This document shows, piece by piece, positions 26,572 through 34,334 of a stretch of 64,000 nt of DNA (position 1 is the stretch's first letter; each line of letters begins with the position of its first letter). A program made the position numbers and the translations under genes. The notes under the pieces were generated by a model. It worked only from the letters and a program-made list of their open reading frames with translations. It was not told the origin of the DNA and did not search any database. The stretch lies in NCBI RefSeq assembly GCF_002217355.1, contig NZ_MUHA01000012.1:62001-126000 (forward strand). The letters are read 5' to 3'. Source of the stretch: Flavobacterium oncorhynchi (GTDB lineage Bacteria > Bacteroidota > Bacteroidia > Flavobacteriales > Flavobacteriaceae).

Positions 26572-27099
26572 TTATTTTTTGCCTTTAGAGGCTTTTTTTA
26601 AGTCTGAACCGCCTGGAAGCTGCATTTTGTCTGTAAGTACTGAAATTTCGTTTAAATCAAAATTTCCAGTTAAAGAAAGTAAAACGGTTTCATCATTTTT
26701 TGCGCCGTCAACAAACATAAGTAATTCTCTAATTTGTGTATCGCTTGCACCTGATTTTACCATTATGCGTACATTTTTTCCGCTGTCGTTTACTCTCATA
26801 AGTTCTTCAAGACCTGCTGTTTTAATGTATTTATCAGCAGAAGCTTTCATATCGGCCTCGATTTTAGGATTTTTTGTTGTAAACACTTTCAAATAATCTA
26901 ATTTTTTAATCAGATTAATGTATTGCTGTGTTTCTTTGTCAGTAGCGTCAACTTTTACTTTGCTCATTAAATCGAACATTTTTTTGTTTACAATTACTGA
27001 AGTTACATCGTCCTGACCATCAAATTTGTCAAAGGCGCCTTGAGCATAAAATACATTTGTTACAAAGGCGAATACTAGTGTTATGATAAGATTTTTCAT
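26572..27099 (-). CDS. DUF4252 secreted protein
   Basis: The 175-residue protein has a type I signal peptide (cleavage after FYAQ, about residue 20) rather than a lipobox. Its DUF4252 core includes KKLDYLKVFTT and a late 'VLLSLTGNFDLNEISVL' strand-helix. It lies in the sigma-factor operon, 16 bp after the anti-sigma-like gene and 2 bp before a lipidated paralogue, so one paralogue is probably soluble in the periplasm and the other membrane-anchored. Function unknown. Confidence 0.85.
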   Translation of the reverse strand: MKNLIITLVFAFVTNVFYAQGAFDKFDGQDDVTSVIVNKKMFDLMSKVKVDATDKETQQYINLIKKLDYLKVFTTKNPKIEADMKASADKYIKTAGLEELMRVNDSGKNVRIMVKSGASDTQIRELLMFVDGAKNDETVLLSLTGNFDLNEISVLTDKMQLPGGSDLKKASKGKK

Positions 27100-27115
27100 T
27101 TTTGATTGAATTTAA

Positions 27116-27577
27116 TTACTGTTTAAAAATTTTGTTTTTTGATTGTTCGTATTCGTTAATGTATTGTACGCTTTCGATACCTACATTAACATTGTTTGAT
27201 AATAGTGCCAAAGCTTTTTGAGTTGCTTTCAGCGCTTCTTCCGGATTATCATAGGTTCCTAATTCTGATTGTGCTGCAACTACTGGAGCTGCATTGTTTT
27301 CACTTACAAAAAAATAGGTTCCAATTCCGAGTAAAACAACAGCTGAAGCAGCAATCGATAACCACGCTACATTTCGTTTCTTAGTTTGTAGTGGAATCTC
27401 TTGTGTCGATTTTTGCTGTTTTACCTGAGAGAAATAACCAAAAAGTGGTTTGTATTGCTCCAAATGCTGCGCAACATTTGATGATGAAAAGTATTCTTTT
27501 AACTGATTTTCTTCGGCAATAGTTGTCTCTCCCTCGAAGTATTTTTCTAATATATGTTCTATTTTATCTGATTCCAT
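27116..27577 (-). CDS. Small single-pass membrane protein, probable anti-sigma factor
   Basis: The 153-residue protein has a cytoplasmic N-terminal part (residues 1-70, with 'HILEKYFEGETTIAEENQLKEYF', a helical motif common in Bacteroidota anti-sigma proteins). One transmembrane helix follows (about 72-92), then a short periplasmic tail. It overlaps the sigma-factor gene by 14 bp, which supports translational coupling and partnership. It is too short to be a FecR-type protein with a full periplasmic domain. The anti-sigma role is inferred from the layout. Confidence 0.75.
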   Translation of the reverse strand: MESDKIEHILEKYFEGETTIAEENQLKEYFSSSNVAQHLEQYKPLFGYFSQVKQQKSTQEIPLQTKKRNVAWLSIAASAVVLLGIGTYFFVSENNAAPVVAAQSELGTYDNPEEALKATQKALALLSNNVNVGIESVQYINEYEQSKNKIFKQ

Positions 27578-28073
27578 AACTGTGTGTGTTAATCATTTCT
27601 TCTCTAATTTTTTTTCTTGCTCTTGAAAGTGCTACCCGAATCGCCGTTTCATTCATGTTGACAATTTTTGCAATTTCTTCAAATTCATATTGTTCGACGT
27701 CTCGCAATTGAATTAGTATTTGCAATTGTTCAGGGAGTTGATTTACTATTTTTTCAACCCATTCTAAACTGTCTGAATCTTCCAGTTTTTTATCCAATTG
27801 CGGCTCACGATCGGTAAAATTATTATGAACAATTTTTAGATTTCCAGCTCTTTTTGATTTTAACTGATCAAGACAATAATTTTTAGTCATTGTCATAGCC
27901 AGCGCTTCAACATTATTATAAGCACTTAAATCGTCTTTTTTATTCCATAATTTAACCATTACCTCCTGAGCAGCATCTTCTGCTTCTTCGGTGCTGGTAA
28001 GCAATCGTTTTGCCAGACGAAAAACTTTGTCTTTAAAAGGATTTACTAATTCTATAAACACATTCTGGTTCAT
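27564..28073 (-). CDS. ECF-family RNA polymerase sigma factor
   Basis: The 169-residue protein has sigma-70 region 2 (FRLAKRLLTSTEEAEDAAQEVMVKLW, about residues 15-45) and region 4 (about 115-160, LIQLRDVEQYEFEEIAKIV...ETAIRVALSRARKKIRE) with no region 3, the ECF layout. It directs RNA polymerase to a specific gene set in response to an envelope signal. It heads the operon with an anti-sigma-like membrane protein and two DUF4252 proteins, and is divergent from an S41 protease lipoprotein that may be a target. Confidence 0.93.
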   Translation of the reverse strand: MNQNVFIELVNPFKDKVFRLAKRLLTSTEEAEDAAQEVMVKLWNKKDDLSAYNNVEALAMTMTKNYCLDQLKSKRAGNLKIVHNNFTDREPQLDKKLEDSDSLEWVEKIVNQLPEQLQILIQLRDVEQYEFEEIAKIVNMNETAIRVALSRARKKIREEMINTHSYGIR

Positions 28074-28231
28074 AAATTAAAGGTTATTCGTTAGCTTATA
28101 TAATCAAGACGAGACACAATTATTTTTGTTACAAAGACTTTGTATTTTTTTTTATAAAAAAAGAATACGACTTAAAACTAAAGATAGTATTTTTACGTTA
28201 GTATTCTATAATGATGCCGAAACCAAAATTT

Positions 28232-29719
28232 ATGAAAACAATTCTAAGGTCAGCACTTTTCTTGTGTATGTTAACATTTTCTTTACAGTCTTGTGAAGAT
28301 CAGGACGATGTTATGTCTCCATCTCATTTACAAGTTAATGATTTTGTATGGAGAGGACTGAATGAAGTTTATTTATGGCAGGCTGATGTTCCAAATTTAG
28401 CTGATGACCGTTTTGCTGCAAAAGCAGACTTAGAGAATTATTTAGCGGGGTATTCAAGACCTGAAGATTTATTTCAGGATTTGCTGAATAAACCAATCAG
28501 CAAATACCCAAATGGTAATGCAATAGATCGTTTTAGCTGGATTGTTGATGATTATACTGTTTTAGAACAGGAGCTTAATGGGATTTCAAAAAATAATGGT
28601 TTAGATTTTAAGCTTACTAGAATTGCTCAAGGATCTAATGATTTAGTTGGTTATGTTCGTTATGTTATTCCTAATTCTAACGCATCGACTAAAGATATTA
28701 AAAGAGGAGATTTGTTTACGAGTATAAACGGAACAAAACTTACAATTTCAAATTATCAATCTTTATTAAATACTGATAATTATACTTTAGATCTTGCTGA
28801 TTTTAATGGAACTGCATTTGTATTGAACGGAAAAACGGTTTCCTTATCTAAGACTACTTTAGAAGAAAATCCTATTCTTATTAATAAGGTGATTGAATCT
28901 GGAGAGCACAAAATTGGATATTTAATGTATAATGGTTTTTATGCAGGGTATGATGCCAAGTTAAATCAGGCTTTTGGCGATTTAAAAGGGATTACGGATC
29001 TGGTTTTAGATTTAAGATATAACGGAGGTGGTTCTGTAAAATCGTCTACGCGTTTGGCTAGTATGATTACTGGACAGTTTGAAGGGAAAATATTTTCGAA
29101 AAGACAATATAATTTTAAGTTGATGGCTGGAATGACAGCCGATGATTTAGAGCTGTTGAATGAAAGATTTGTTAAAAGCATTGATGGTGCGACAATAAAT
29201 AGTTTAAACTTGGCGAGAGTATTTATTATCACTACTGCAAACACAGCATCTGCAAGTGAATTGGTTATAAACGGACTAAAACCCTATATTGAAGTTATTC
29301 AGGTTGGCGAAACTACTATAGGTAAAAATGTAGGTTCGTTTACAGTTTATGATTCACCAACTTTAACAAAAGCCAAAGTGAACCCAAATCATAGATACGC
29401 GATGCAGCCTTTGGTTTTTAAAATTGCAAACGCTGCTGATTTTGGAGATTATACACAAGGATTAACACCGACCTTTCCTTTAAATGAAAAGGTTATTATA
29501 AAGGATGAACCAGGTACTCATTTGGGGATATTAGGAGATAAAAAGGAGCCATTGTTAGATCTAGTGATTTCTAAAATAACAGGAGCAACAGCTAAAAAGA
29601 TTCAAACCGACGAAAGTTTCGATTTACCTTATATAAGCGATTCTAGAAAAATAAATGGATTGCGAAATGAAATGTATTTAGAGAATGTTCCAAAAGAATT
29701 TATGAGAACTTTAAAATAG
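28232..29719 (+). CDS. S41-family (C-terminal processing) protease, lipoprotein
   Basis: The start at 28232 places the lipoprotein signal directly before LQSC (an in-frame ATG at 28211 adds 7 residues). After the lipid-modified Cys comes a cap domain, a PDZ-like part (about residues 140-215, 'GDLFTSINGTKL') and the protease core. The nucleophile Ser lies in TASASE near residue 340 and the general-base Lys in GKNVG about 23 residues later. 'LRYNGGGS' is the usual nearby loop. It should cleave periplasmic or surface proteins. Single gene, divergent from the ECF sigma operon. Confidence 0.88.
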   Translation: MKTILRSALFLCMLTFSLQSCEDQDDVMSPSHLQVNDFVWRGLNEVYLWQADVPNLADDRFAAKADLENYLAGYSRPEDLFQDLLNKPISKYPNGNAIDRFSWIVDDYTVLEQELNGISKNNGLDFKLTRIAQGSNDLVGYVRYVIPNSNASTKDIKRGDLFTSINGTKLTISNYQSLLNTDNYTLDLADFNGTAFVLNGKTVSLSKTTLEENPILINKVIESGEHKIGYLMYNGFYAGYDAKLNQAFGDLKGITDLVLDLRYNGGGSVKSSTRLASMITGQFEGKIFSKRQYNFKLMAGMTADDLELLNERFVKSIDGATINSLNLARVFIITTANTASASELVINGLKPYIEVIQVGETTIGKNVGSFTVYDSPTLTKAKVNPNHRYAMQPLVFKIANAADFGDYTQGLTPTFPLNEKVIIKDEPGTHLGILGDKKEPLLDLVISKITGATAKKIQTDESFDLPYISDSRKINGLRNEMYLENVPKEFMRTLK

Positions 29720-29728
29720 AAATAAAAA

Positions 29729-29763
29729 AAATAGGCTTTCAGAGATGAAAGCCTATTTTTTTT
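29729..29763. terminator. Bidirectional terminator
   Basis: AAATAGGCTTTC pairs with GAAAGCCTATTT, with A and T runs on both sides, between the protease gene and the convergent BtuG-like gene. Confidence 0.9.
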
Positions 29764-29792
29764 CCAAAAACTAATAACAAATTCTAAAAGAA

Positions 29793-30839
29793 TTAATCAT
29801 TAAAATAGAAACCATTTGGAGCAATACCAACTGTTAATTCTTTTAGTAGATTTCCACTCAAGTTATAGATGTATGCTTTACTGTCTACTTTGTAGTTACC
29901 GCTGTCTGCCAAGTAAACTTTACCGTCTTTAACTGCAAAACCGTATAAGTTAGCAACTGAAGGAGCATTGAAAATTGGAGTTGAAGAAACTGCAGTTGCA
30001 GAAGTGTTTATAACATAAACTGAGCTTTTTACAGTATAATAAATTTTGTCGTCAGAAATATCTAAATATCCAGCTTTTTCTAAGCTTGCAGGAAATGGAA
30101 GTTTAGTAACAGATTTGTCTGCTAATTTTACTTTTACAATTTCGCTGCTTGCTCCACCCCAAGGTGCTCTTAAGATGTACAGAATACCATTTTCCTCTTC
30201 AATTGAATCAGCGCTTGTTCCAATTATTATTGGAGCTTCTACAGTTTTAGTAGCAATATTAACAATCAAAAGTTTGTCGCTTGCATCAGGTTCTGTAATG
30301 TACAATTTGCCATTTTCAAGAATAAGCCTGTTTGCAGTGGCATTCAATTCAATTTTTGATTCTACCTTATTTGTTGCTAAATCAATTACAGCAACATAAT
30401 CGTCAGTATCACCAGTAGCTGGATTAATGTACGAGTAAGTGTTTGCATTAGTAACATAAGCCTTTCCGTCTTTTACAACACCATATCTTGGATTAGCAAG
30501 TCCGCTGTCGATTTTAGCGATCAATTTAAAAGTATATCTGTTTACTACATTTATAACATTTGAACCACCAGCAATGATGTAAGCTCTGTCTCCGTTAAAG
30601 AAAATGTTTTGAGCATATTTTCCAAGTAAATCTGATCCGTTTGCTGCAGTATAAGCGTCTTTTGTAAAAAGGCTAAAATTATCGCTAGAAAAAGAAACAG
30701 TTCCTTGTCCTGTACTTCCTTCATTTAAAATGAAAAATCCGTTGTCGTATTCTCCTTTTGGCTGGTCATCATCGTCATTAGAACAAGACACAAATAAGGA
30801 TACACTTAGTGCTATTAAAAGTAATTTGCTAAGTTTCAT
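29793..30839 (-). CDS. BtuG-like surface lipoprotein (DUF5074/YncE beta-propeller)
   Basis: The 348-residue protein has a lipobox (FVSC, Cys19) followed by SNDDDD, an acidic stretch like the lipoprotein export signal that sends flavobacterial lipoproteins to the cell surface. The body consists of repeated strands of about 40-50 residues ('NGDRAYIIAGGSNVINVVN', 'KDGKAYVTNANTYSY', 'ENGKLYITEP'), a beta-propeller of the DUF5074/YncE type. In Bacteroides, BtuG proteins of this fold bind B12 tightly beside BtuB. The gene lies 5 bp after the BtuB-like receptor, under the same riboswitch. B12 binding is inferred from fold and context. Confidence 0.85.
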   Translation of the reverse strand: MKLSKLLLIALSVSLFVSCSNDDDDQPKGEYDNGFFILNEGSTGQGTVSFSSDNFSLFTKDAYTAANGSDLLGKYAQNIFFNGDRAYIIAGGSNVINVVNRYTFKLIAKIDSGLANPRYGVVKDGKAYVTNANTYSYINPATGDTDDYVAVIDLATNKVESKIELNATANRLILENGKLYITEPDASDKLLIVNIATKTVEAPIIIGTSADSIEEENGILYILRAPWGGASSEIVKVKLADKSVTKLPFPASLEKAGYLDISDDKIYYTVKSSVYVINTSATAVSSTPIFNAPSVANLYGFAVKDGKVYLADSGNYKVDSKAYIYNLSGNLLKELTVGIAPNGFYFND

Positions 30840-30844
30840 AAATA

Positions 30845-32698
30845 TTAAAATTTTAGAGTTAAATACATGTTGAAATTTCGACCCGGCATAGGTCTGTCCT
30901 CAAGACTTTCATAATTTTCGTTGAAGATGTTTAATACTTGAATGCCAAGTTTAAAGGAGTCAAGAAATTTAAAATCATAATCGATTCCGATATTTGATAG
31001 CGTATAATCTTTTATGATTTCGTCTGGATTGTTATCTGCTCTGGTATAAACAAATCCATTATATAAAAATTGATAATAAGCAGAAATTCTATTTCTAGAA
31101 TAAGAAACGGAAGCTGTAACTTTATTAAACGGAACAAAGAAAAGCTGTTTTTTGGTTTCTTCGTCTTTAGAAGCAGTGTAAGCATAAGATGCATTTGCAC
31201 CAAAAATATTTTTGCCATACTGTTTTTTCCAGCTCAGCAGAGTTTCGGCACCATAACTATTAACCTTGTCTCTATTTTGAGGTGTCCAAATGCCGTTTGA
31301 ACCTGGAACCCATTGCAGTAAATCTTTAATTTTGATGTAATAAAAAGTCTGTGTCAACGAAATGTTTTTAAAAGTAAAAACGTTTCCAATTTCTGCCTGA
31401 TAAGAGCTTTCTGGTTTTAAATCGGGATTTCCGCCTTCTTCCCAATATAAATCATTGAAAGTTGGGATTCTGAAGTTTCGAGATAAGTTTAGTTTTAATT
31501 GATATAATTTGCTAAACTGATAAGTAGAACCAAAATTGAATAAAACAGGAGATTTGTAATTGTCTGTAAATTCTTTTCGAATACCAAATTCATTCTTCCA
31601 GTCAGTCGAAAAATCTTGCTTTATAAGTAAAGCAGCCGAACCAATTTCTCTAGTGTTATCTCCAAAACCGCTTCCGTAACCTTTTGTTCTGTTATAATCT
31701 ACGATTCCGTTTATCTGAGTTGATTTAAATAAAGTGTAACCTATATCGGCTTTAGAAATAAAACTTTCCGTTTTTCCGTACGTATATTGATTTTTTGAAT
31801 TATCAGCATAATACTGATAGTTTTCAAAAATATACGCCGTTTTGAAATTTGCAGTTAGTTTTCCAAAATTACCGTCGTATTCTAATAAGTTTCTATTGAA
31901 ACCATTTACATACTTGCTTTTAGTTTCCGTTTCAGTAATTAAAGAAGTATTTCGATCTGTATTTGAAGTTTGAGTATATAATTTTAAGCTGTTTTTAGCA
32001 TTAATTTTATATCCCACATTAGCATTCATTGTAATAACGTCGTATTGTCCGTTTTGGTTCCAGCGCTGTTCACCTCTCCAAGTATATCGATTTAAATATT
32101 TATAATCGTTTGTCGAGCTGTTTTTAGAAAAACCAATTTGAGAGCTCCATTTTTCATTAGAAATATTAGTTTTATAATTGATTCCAATCGTGTTGAAGCT
32201 TCCATAATCTAGTCTTAGATTATTTTCAAAACGCTTATAAAAACTCATGTCATTATTTAAATGCACCGTTCCTCCAATTGCGCCGCTGCCATAAATAACA
32301 CTTCCTCCGCCTGCTTTTACGCTGACAGAATTATAATCGGAACCTGAAATGGTGTTGAAATCAGTACTTCCGTTCATTTGAGAATTAATATTAATTCCGT
32401 TCCAGATTACTGCAGTCTGCGAAGAAGTAGTTCCTCGAAAAGAAACCGTAGAAAGCATTCCACGTCCATATTCTTTAAAATAAAGAGTAGAATTAAAATT
32501 TAATAAATCAGTAAGTAAAGCTTCATTTTTACTTATAATGGAATCATTAAGTTTTAAAACCGATTGGGAGTTGGAGTATTTTTTTAGATTAGCATCAGAA
32601 ACCAGAACCTCTTTCAGGTTGTTAATAGAATCTTTTTGCGCCAAAATACTTTGACACAACAATAAGAAAAGGCAAGCAAAACGTATTTTTAAAGTCAT
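30845..32698 (-). CDS. btuB: TonB-dependent vitamin B12 receptor
   Basis: The 617-residue outer-membrane protein has a signal peptide (about residues 1-20), a plug domain (about 45-150, with RGTTSSQTAVIWNGININ and GAGGTVH-type elements) and a 22-strand barrel ending in aromatic residues (MYLTLKF). The specific link to B12 is the cobalamin riboswitch immediately upstream, the BtuG-like partner downstream and the B12 gene cluster next door. The length matches BtuB (about 600). Expected function: TonB-powered import of cobalamin and perhaps cobinamide. Confidence 0.92.
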   Translation of the reverse strand: MTLKIRFACLFLLLCQSILAQKDSINNLKEVLVSDANLKKYSNSQSVLKLNDSIISKNEALLTDLLNFNSTLYFKEYGRGMLSTVSFRGTTSSQTAVIWNGININSQMNGSTDFNTISGSDYNSVSVKAGGGSVIYGSGAIGGTVHLNNDMSFYKRFENNLRLDYGSFNTIGINYKTNISNEKWSSQIGFSKNSSTNDYKYLNRYTWRGEQRWNQNGQYDVITMNANVGYKINAKNSLKLYTQTSNTDRNTSLITETETKSKYVNGFNRNLLEYDGNFGKLTANFKTAYIFENYQYYADNSKNQYTYGKTESFISKADIGYTLFKSTQINGIVDYNRTKGYGSGFGDNTREIGSAALLIKQDFSTDWKNEFGIRKEFTDNYKSPVLFNFGSTYQFSKLYQLKLNLSRNFRIPTFNDLYWEEGGNPDLKPESSYQAEIGNVFTFKNISLTQTFYYIKIKDLLQWVPGSNGIWTPQNRDKVNSYGAETLLSWKKQYGKNIFGANASYAYTASKDEETKKQLFFVPFNKVTASVSYSRNRISAYYQFLYNGFVYTRADNNPDEIIKDYTLSNIGIDYDFKFLDSFKLGIQVLNIFNENYESLEDRPMPGRNFNMYLTLKF

Positions 32699-32737
32699 AA
32701 TTTCTACACTCTTTTTCCCGAGAGCTCGATATTTTGT

Positions 32738-32915
32738 TATAAAGGCAGGTCTCCTGGCTTGCGTCTTGTTGTTTACCTTCCCATTCGCCGGGGCGAGCAG
32801 TGGTTTTGTAGTTTACAACAAGCATTCTTTTTAGAACAAAGCTTACAGTTGCGGGTACAGCTCAAGAATTTTTACTTGATTCCCTTTTAATGTGTTAGAA
32901 TAAAAACACAACCTT
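32738..32915 (-). promoter_or_regulatory. Cobalamin (AdoCbl) riboswitch
   Basis: On the minus strand two conserved blocks appear in the right order: GCTGTACCCGCAACTGTA (complement of 32846-32863) and the B12 box AGCCAGGAGACCTGCC (complement of 32741-32759). An upstream GGGAATCAAG and a closing stem complete the fold. The switch binds coenzyme B12 and normally represses. It lies between a consensus promoter and the btuB start, so it controls btuB and the BtuG-like gene. No second copy is visible before the cob or btuF genes. Confidence 0.95.
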
Positions 32916-32923
32916 AATTTGCT

Positions 32924-32956
32924 GCAAATATAAAGTTAAAAATAATGATAATTCAA
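32924..32956 (-). promoter_or_regulatory. Promoter of the btuB riboswitch transcript
   Basis: On the minus strand TTG (complement of 32954-32956), a 21-bp spacer and TATATTTGC (complement of 32924-32932) match the Bacteroidota -33/-7 consensus. The transcript would start just before the riboswitch. Confidence 0.8.
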
Positions 32957-32997
32957 ATTTGTTTTAGTTTTCAAGGTAAACTGCAAACAAAAGGACT

Positions 32998-33534
32998 TTA
33001 AAATTCGATTTTTATAACCTCTCCAAAGTCAACTTTGTTTTGAAAAGCATCCTTTAGCGGCAGTGAAGTCTGATGGCATAAGATACTTCTAATTACGCCG
33101 GCATGTGCTGTAATAACAATTGGAGAATTTATTTTTTTCGATGTAAGTGTGACTATAAAATCTCCAACTCTTTTATGTAATCCTGTAAATGACTCGCCAT
33201 TTTGAGCTTTAACGTTTACAAAATCTTCCATCCAGGGATTTAGTTGTTCTGGTGGAATTTCATTCCAGTTTTTCAATTCCCAATCACCAAAATTCATTTC
33301 CATTAAACGCTCATCTTCTTGATATGAAATGGCGTTGATTTTTGTTTGAATGTATTTTGCTAAAGTAACACAGCGTTTTAGTGGACTTGTAAAAATCAGA
33401 GCTTCTGAGGGTAATTGTGAAACAACGTTTTCGAATACTGTTTCAAAAGGTGCTGCAATATCTACATCAGATTGCCCGTAGCAAATTCCTTTTTCGCAGA
33501 CCGTTTCAGTATGGCGAACTAAATAAATTTCCAT
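32998..33534 (-). CDS. cobC: Alpha-ribazole phosphatase-like histidine phosphatase
   Basis: The 178-residue protein is a histidine phosphatase: catalytic RHTET at residues 7-11, FTSPLKRC near 49-56, the acid residue region MEMNFGDWE near 83-91 and HAGVIR near 144-149. In this position (overlapping the cobS gene by 16 bp) it is the expected CobC, which removes the 5'-phosphate from alpha-ribazole phosphate or adenosylcobalamin phosphate, the last step of nucleotide-loop assembly. Context strongly supports the call; sequence alone only gives the superfamily. Confidence 0.88.
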   Translation of the reverse strand: MEIYLVRHTETVCEKGICYGQSDVDIAAPFETVFENVVSQLPSEALIFTSPLKRCVTLAKYIQTKINAISYQEDERLMEMNFGDWELKNWNEIPPEQLNPWMEDFVNVKAQNGESFTGLHKRVGDFIVTLTSKKINSPIVITAHAGVIRSILCHQTSLPLKDAFQNKVDFGEVIKIEF

Positions 33535-34310
33535 ATCAAAAGAAAGCTTAAGTAATAAACAACTTCACAAACTTGCTGCGTTGCGCCAAGACAATCTCCT
33601 GTATAGCCATCTATCCATTTTTGGAAATATCTCGCAAGAAAATAACGCATAATAAAAACAGGAATTAAGGCAAGCAGAAATTTAAAGTTGAAACAGGAGA
33701 ATATCAATAAAGGAAGCAATCCGAAGAAAAAAGACCCGAAAATTTCTTTCCAGCTATGATTTTTTGCAATCGGTTTACTTTTGCTTGAAGCATCGTCTCG
33801 AGAATATTCATGCGTGAAAATAATACTAATCGCAGCCAAACGACTTACAGAATGAGCAGAAATAAATAACAGAAAAACTAATAAATAAGAATTGCTGTTT
33901 GTAAAAAGCGAAATTGATTCTGTCAGCAACTTAAATTTTGCTAAAAAAAGCAAAACTAACCCAATTGCTCCATAGGCTCCAATTGCGCTGTCTTTCATAA
34001 TCATGAGTATTTTTTCTTTCGTCCATCCTCCGCCAAATCCGTCGCAGACATCGGCAAATCCATCTTCATGAAAGGCTCCAGTTGTCAGTACAGAAGTTAT
34101 GATAGCAAAAATAACTGCCGTTTCTGTTGATAGAAAAAGAGAAAAAATATAGAAAGCAGTAAATGAAATTGTTCCTACAATCCAACCGATAAATGGAAAA
34201 TATCGAGTTGCTTTGTTTAAATAATCTGGATCATGATTGATGTTTTTTGGACAAGGAATTCTAGTATAAAACATTAAACAGGTAAAGAAAATATGTAATT
34301 CTTTTTTCAT
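33519..34310 (-). CDS. cobS: Adenosylcobinamide-GDP ribazoletransferase (cobalamin synthase)
   Basis: The 263-residue integral membrane protein has six or so hydrophobic segments and the CobS signature: YFPFIGWIVG near residue 37 and the acidic EDGFADVCDGFGGGWTKE stretch near 81-98, followed by MKDSAIGAYG. It joins alpha-ribazole (phosphate) to adenosylcobinamide-GDP at the inner membrane. It sits between the BluB-CobT fusion (24 bp upstream) and cobC (16-bp overlap) in one operon. Confidence 0.95.
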   Translation of the reverse strand: MKKELHIFFTCLMFYTRIPCPKNINHDPDYLNKATRYFPFIGWIVGTISFTAFYIFSLFLSTETAVIFAIITSVLTTGAFHEDGFADVCDGFGGGWTKEKILMIMKDSAIGAYGAIGLVLLFLAKFKLLTESISLFTNSNSYLLVFLLFISAHSVSRLAAISIIFTHEYSRDDASSKSKPIAKNHSWKEIFGSFFFGLLPLLIFSCFNFKFLLALIPVFIMRYFLARYFQKWIDGYTGDCLGATQQVCEVVYYLSFLLIWKFI

Positions 34311-34334
34311 TTAAAATAAATTTTTAATTGGAGC

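Noticed and set aside
27564..27577. Possible frameshift between the sigma and anti-sigma-like genes
   Set aside because: The 14-bp overlap has intact ends on both proteins and fits translational coupling.
32622..32825. Minus-strand open frame across the cobalamin riboswitch
   Set aside because: It overlaps the B12 box and the start of btuB; the conservation there is RNA structure, not protein.
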